A DNA stretch of 8,030 bases from Anaerolineales bacterium (GTDB lineage: Bacteria; Chloroflexota; Anaerolineae; Anaerolineales; Villigracilaceae), in assembly GCA_025938055.1 (NCBI GenBank), contig JAICQC010000208.1:1-8030 (forward strand), in the 5' to 3' direction. The notes beneath the pieces were generated by a model that had not been told where the DNA came from, searched no databases, and saw only the letters and a list, made by a program, of their open reading frames with translations. Shown one piece after another: positions 6,825 to 8,030 of this stretch. A program made the translations under genes and the position numbers. Position 1 is the first letter of the stretch. Every line of letters starts with the position of its first letter.

Positions 6825-7550
6825 ATGAAGCGTTGGTTTACTTGTTTGCTTTTACCGGCAGCGATTCTTCTCGCCGCCTGTGCAGGACCCGCCACGCCCG
6901 CGGCAACCACTACGCCGCAGCCGACAGCTACACCCCTACCCCTCCCAACTGCTACGCTCTCGCTCTCGCCAGAGGCGCTACAGGAGGCAATGCTCGCCGC
7001 CGCTCGTGAAGATGACGTGGATGCAATAAAGCAGTATATCGCCGCAGGAGCGGATGTGGACCAGAGCGGCGAGCTGGGCGCGACTCCCCTGGGCATTGCC
7101 GCCTTCCGCGGGAACACTGAAATGGTCCGCGCCTTATTGGACGCCGGAGCGACGTTCGAAATTGAGGTATTCCATACGGCAATCTCAGAATCAGGCGATG
7201 ATACCGAAATCGTACAGGTATTTCTGGACCATGGTGCAGAGATTGACCAACAAGCGGGCATAGGCAACGGTCACACCGCGCTAATGTACGCTGCGGAGTT
7301 TGGTCATATTGAAGTGGGAAAACTGTTGCTGGAGAATGGAGCCGATATCAACGCCGTGGATAATTACAATGACCCGGCGTTGAATGTCGCCGCGTTCCAC
7401 GGCCATCTGGAATTCGCGAAGATGCTGGTCGAGATGGGCGCCGAGCTGGACGTGCGCGGCTTTGGTAACAGGACTGCCCTGGGTCACGCCGTCAGCCAGG
7501 GGCATGAAGAGGTAGCAGCCTATCTCAAGGAAGCCGGCGCCACGGAATAG
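6825..7550 (+). CDS. Ankyrin-repeat lipoprotein
   Basis: A 241-residue secreted, membrane-anchored protein of unknown specific role. Residues 1-18 form a lipoprotein signal peptide (Lys-Arg, then a hydrophobic stretch) ending in Leu-Ala-Ala-Cys, so Cys19 is the lipid-modified residue. Residues 20-50 are a Thr/Pro/Ala-rich linker. Residues 51-241 hold about six ankyrin units: 51-80, 81-112, 113-143, 144-180, 181-212 and 213-241. Repeated signatures are T-P/A-L-G/M-x-A-A-x-x-G-H and L-L-x-x-G-A-D-I/V-D/N; the third unit is the most degenerate. Ankyrin stacks bind other proteins and have no catalytic site, so it probably serves as a binding module on the outer face of the membrane. The start is supported by AGGAGA eight bases before the ATG and by the signal peptide. 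It follows the gltB terminator and has its own likely promoter, so no functional link with gltB is implied. Confidence 0.88.
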   Translation: MKRWFTCLLLPAAILLAACAGPATPAATTTPQPTATPLPLPTATLSLSPEALQEAMLAAAREDDVDAIKQYIAAGADVDQSGELGATPLGIAAFRGNTEMVRALLDAGATFEIEVFHTAISESGDDTEIVQVFLDHGAEIDQQAGIGNGHTALMYAAEFGHIEVGKLLLENGADINAVDNYNDPALNVAAFHGHLEFAKMLVEMGAELDVRGFGNRTALGHAVSQGHEEVAAYLKEAGATE

Positions 7551-7583
7551 TCGGAGTATGCCAATAACAAGAAACAACCTGAT

Positions 7584-7616
7584 AGGGCAGTCTGTGTTCT
7601 TTTGCCGCCCTCTTTT
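7584..7616 (+). terminator. Weak terminator-like hairpin after the ankyrin gene
   Basis: AGGGC (7584-7588) pairs with GCCCT (7607-7611). One mismatch and two further pairs extend the stem inward, and CTTTT (7612-7616) follows. Its place 34 bases past the stop codon and its T-tail suit a terminator, but the stem is short. Confidence 0.35.
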
Positions 7617-7640
7617 CATAGACGGCACGCATTCGGTTAA

Positions 7641-7675
7641 GGACGGACGGGGAACCAACATAGGACGGACCTATG
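7641..7675. repeat. GGACGGAC direct repeats with an inverted repeat
   Basis: GGACGGAC occurs at 7641-7648 and 7663-7670, 22 bp apart (two helical turns). The second copy lies within the inverted repeat CATAGG-ACGGA-CCTATG (7659-7675). It may be a protein-binding site. There is no gene here on either strand that I can support. Confidence 0.35.
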
Positions 7676-7687
7676 ACCGACCCAATC

Positions 7688-7731
7688 ATCCTGCGTTGGT
7701 CCTGTATTGATCCTGTATTCATCCTATATTG
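7688..7731 (+). repeat. Four tandem 11-bp repeats (consensus ATCCTGTATTG)
   Basis: The contiguous units are ATCCTGCGTTG (7688-7698), GTCCTGTATTG (7699-7709), ATCCTGTATTC (7710-7720) and ATCCTATATTG (7721-7731). The 11-bp period puts each unit on the same face of the DNA, as in direct-repeat sites for OmpR/PhoB-type response regulators. The array ends next to a possible rightward promoter. Confidence 0.6.
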
Positions 7732-7757
7732 TCTGTAAATAAGGGATTACCTGATAT
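7729..7757 (+). promoter_or_regulatory. Possible promoter at the end of the 11-bp repeats
   Basis: TTGTCT (7729-7734) and TGATAT (7752-7757) are separated by 17 bases. The -35 overlaps the last 11-bp unit. Transcription would start near 7764, at the beginning of the foldable segment. The -10 is only a moderate match. Confidence 0.25.
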
Positions 7758-7760
7758 ATG

Positions 7761-7874
7761 GCGGGCTGCCCCCTTCGGGTATGCTCTGCGAGGACGCTAC
7801 GCACGGCATACGCCGAGCCCACCCTACTATTAAGGGACTGCGGCTCGAACCGGTTCTGTGGTGGTCCGAGCCGC
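7761..7874 (+). other. Foldable noncoding segment: structured RNA or REP/MITE-like repeat
   Basis: The first domain nests GGGCT/AGCCC (7763-7767 with 7816-7820), GTATGC/GCATAC (7779-7784 with 7806-7811) and TGCG/CGCA (7787-7790 with 7800-7803). The second is a perfect 8-bp stem, GCGGCTCG/CGAGCCGC (7840-7847 with 7867-7874), whose loop contains the palindrome AACCGGTT. The flank AGCCCACCCTACT resembles palindromic intergenic repeats seen in many bacteria, so a dispersed repeat is as likely as a functional RNA. I match it to no known RNA family. It sits in the 480-base right-end stretch (7551-8030), which has no gene I can support. Confidence 0.45.
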
Positions 7875-7925
7875 TGGCAAAAGTCCAAAACGACATTTCG
7901 TCGCTGCGCAATACTATACCTCACT

Positions 7926-7958
7926 CTGTAAGCAACATACTTTACGGTTGGTTTACAG
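7926..7958. other. Imperfect stem-loop near the right edge
   Basis: CTGTAA-G-CAAC (7926-7936) pairs with GTTG-GT-TTACAG (7947-7958): ten base pairs with a small internal bulge and a ten-base loop. There is no clear T-run on either side. It could mark the 3' end of a minus-strand gene that enters from beyond the right edge. Confidence 0.35.
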
Positions 7959-8030
7959 CTTGAAACAAATTTTAGACAGAGGCGTCGGAGTCGGTTTGGT
8001 CTGCCAGCGCAGAGAATAAAACCTGTATCT

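Noticed and set aside
7840..7874. GGCTCGAACC resembling a tRNA T-arm
   Set aside because: No acceptor stem, D-arm or anticodon arm can be built around it.
7781..7963. 60-codon plus-strand frame
   Set aside because: It starts inside the nested stem of the foldable segment without a Shine-Dalgarno sequence and has no recognisable motif.
7724..8029. Minus-strand frame open for about 100 codons to the window edge
   Set aside because: It runs through the palindromic segment and the 3' hairpin, has no recognisable domain, is rich in Arg/Cys/Ser as chance frames are, and has no ribosome binding site inside the window.
1..8030. CRISPR array, phage genes or an insertion sequence
   Set aside because: No regularly spaced direct repeats with unique spacers, no transposase or phage-like frame and no terminal inverted repeats flanking a gene were seen; the only tandem array has 11-bp units without spacers.

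Overview
The window looks like chromosomal DNA from a moderately GC-rich bacterium, most likely of the phylum Chloroflexota (Anaerolineae). Three things suggest this: a LysX-type enzyme of the amino-group-carrier (alpha-aminoadipate) lysine pathway, a COG4671-like glycosyltransferase, and a lipoprotein whose mature N-terminus is a Thr/Pro/Ala-rich linker. This is inference from protein character; no rRNA or other marker gene is present.

Layout. Bases 1-370 (minus) hold the N-terminal part of a glycosyltransferase that runs off the left edge. It has a near-consensus promoter and a leader of about 130 nt. Bases 676-1524 (minus) encode LysX. Bases 1525-1908 are a shared divergent control region. 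It carries a lysX promoter, an intrinsic terminator between that promoter and lysX (a possible attenuator), repeated TACCC(A/G)T half-sites, and a 5' stem-loop ahead of the rightward gene. Bases 1909-6705 (plus) encode a complete glutamate synthase large subunit of 1598 residues, closed by a strong stem-loop. Bases 6825-7550 (plus) encode a small ankyrin-repeat lipoprotein. Bases 7551-8030 contain no convincing gene but are rich in structure: a weak terminator, GGACGGAC repeats, four 11-bp tandem repeats and a strongly folded stretch of about 115 nt.

How the parts fit. Glutamate synthase makes glutamate, the amino donor and entry-point nitrogen for lysine synthesis through LysW-carried intermediates. 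LysX attaches alpha-aminoadipate to LysW. Their head-to-head arrangement around repeated half-sites suggests linked nitrogen and amino-acid control. No lysW, lysYZ or small GOGAT subunit (gltD) lies in the window.

The points most worth a second look are the terminator inside the lysX leader, the unusual glutaminase and iron-sulfur residues of the glutamate synthase, the possible ATA start of the glycosyltransferase, and the 11-bp repeat array next to a foldable segment at the right end. None is proven to be a new system.
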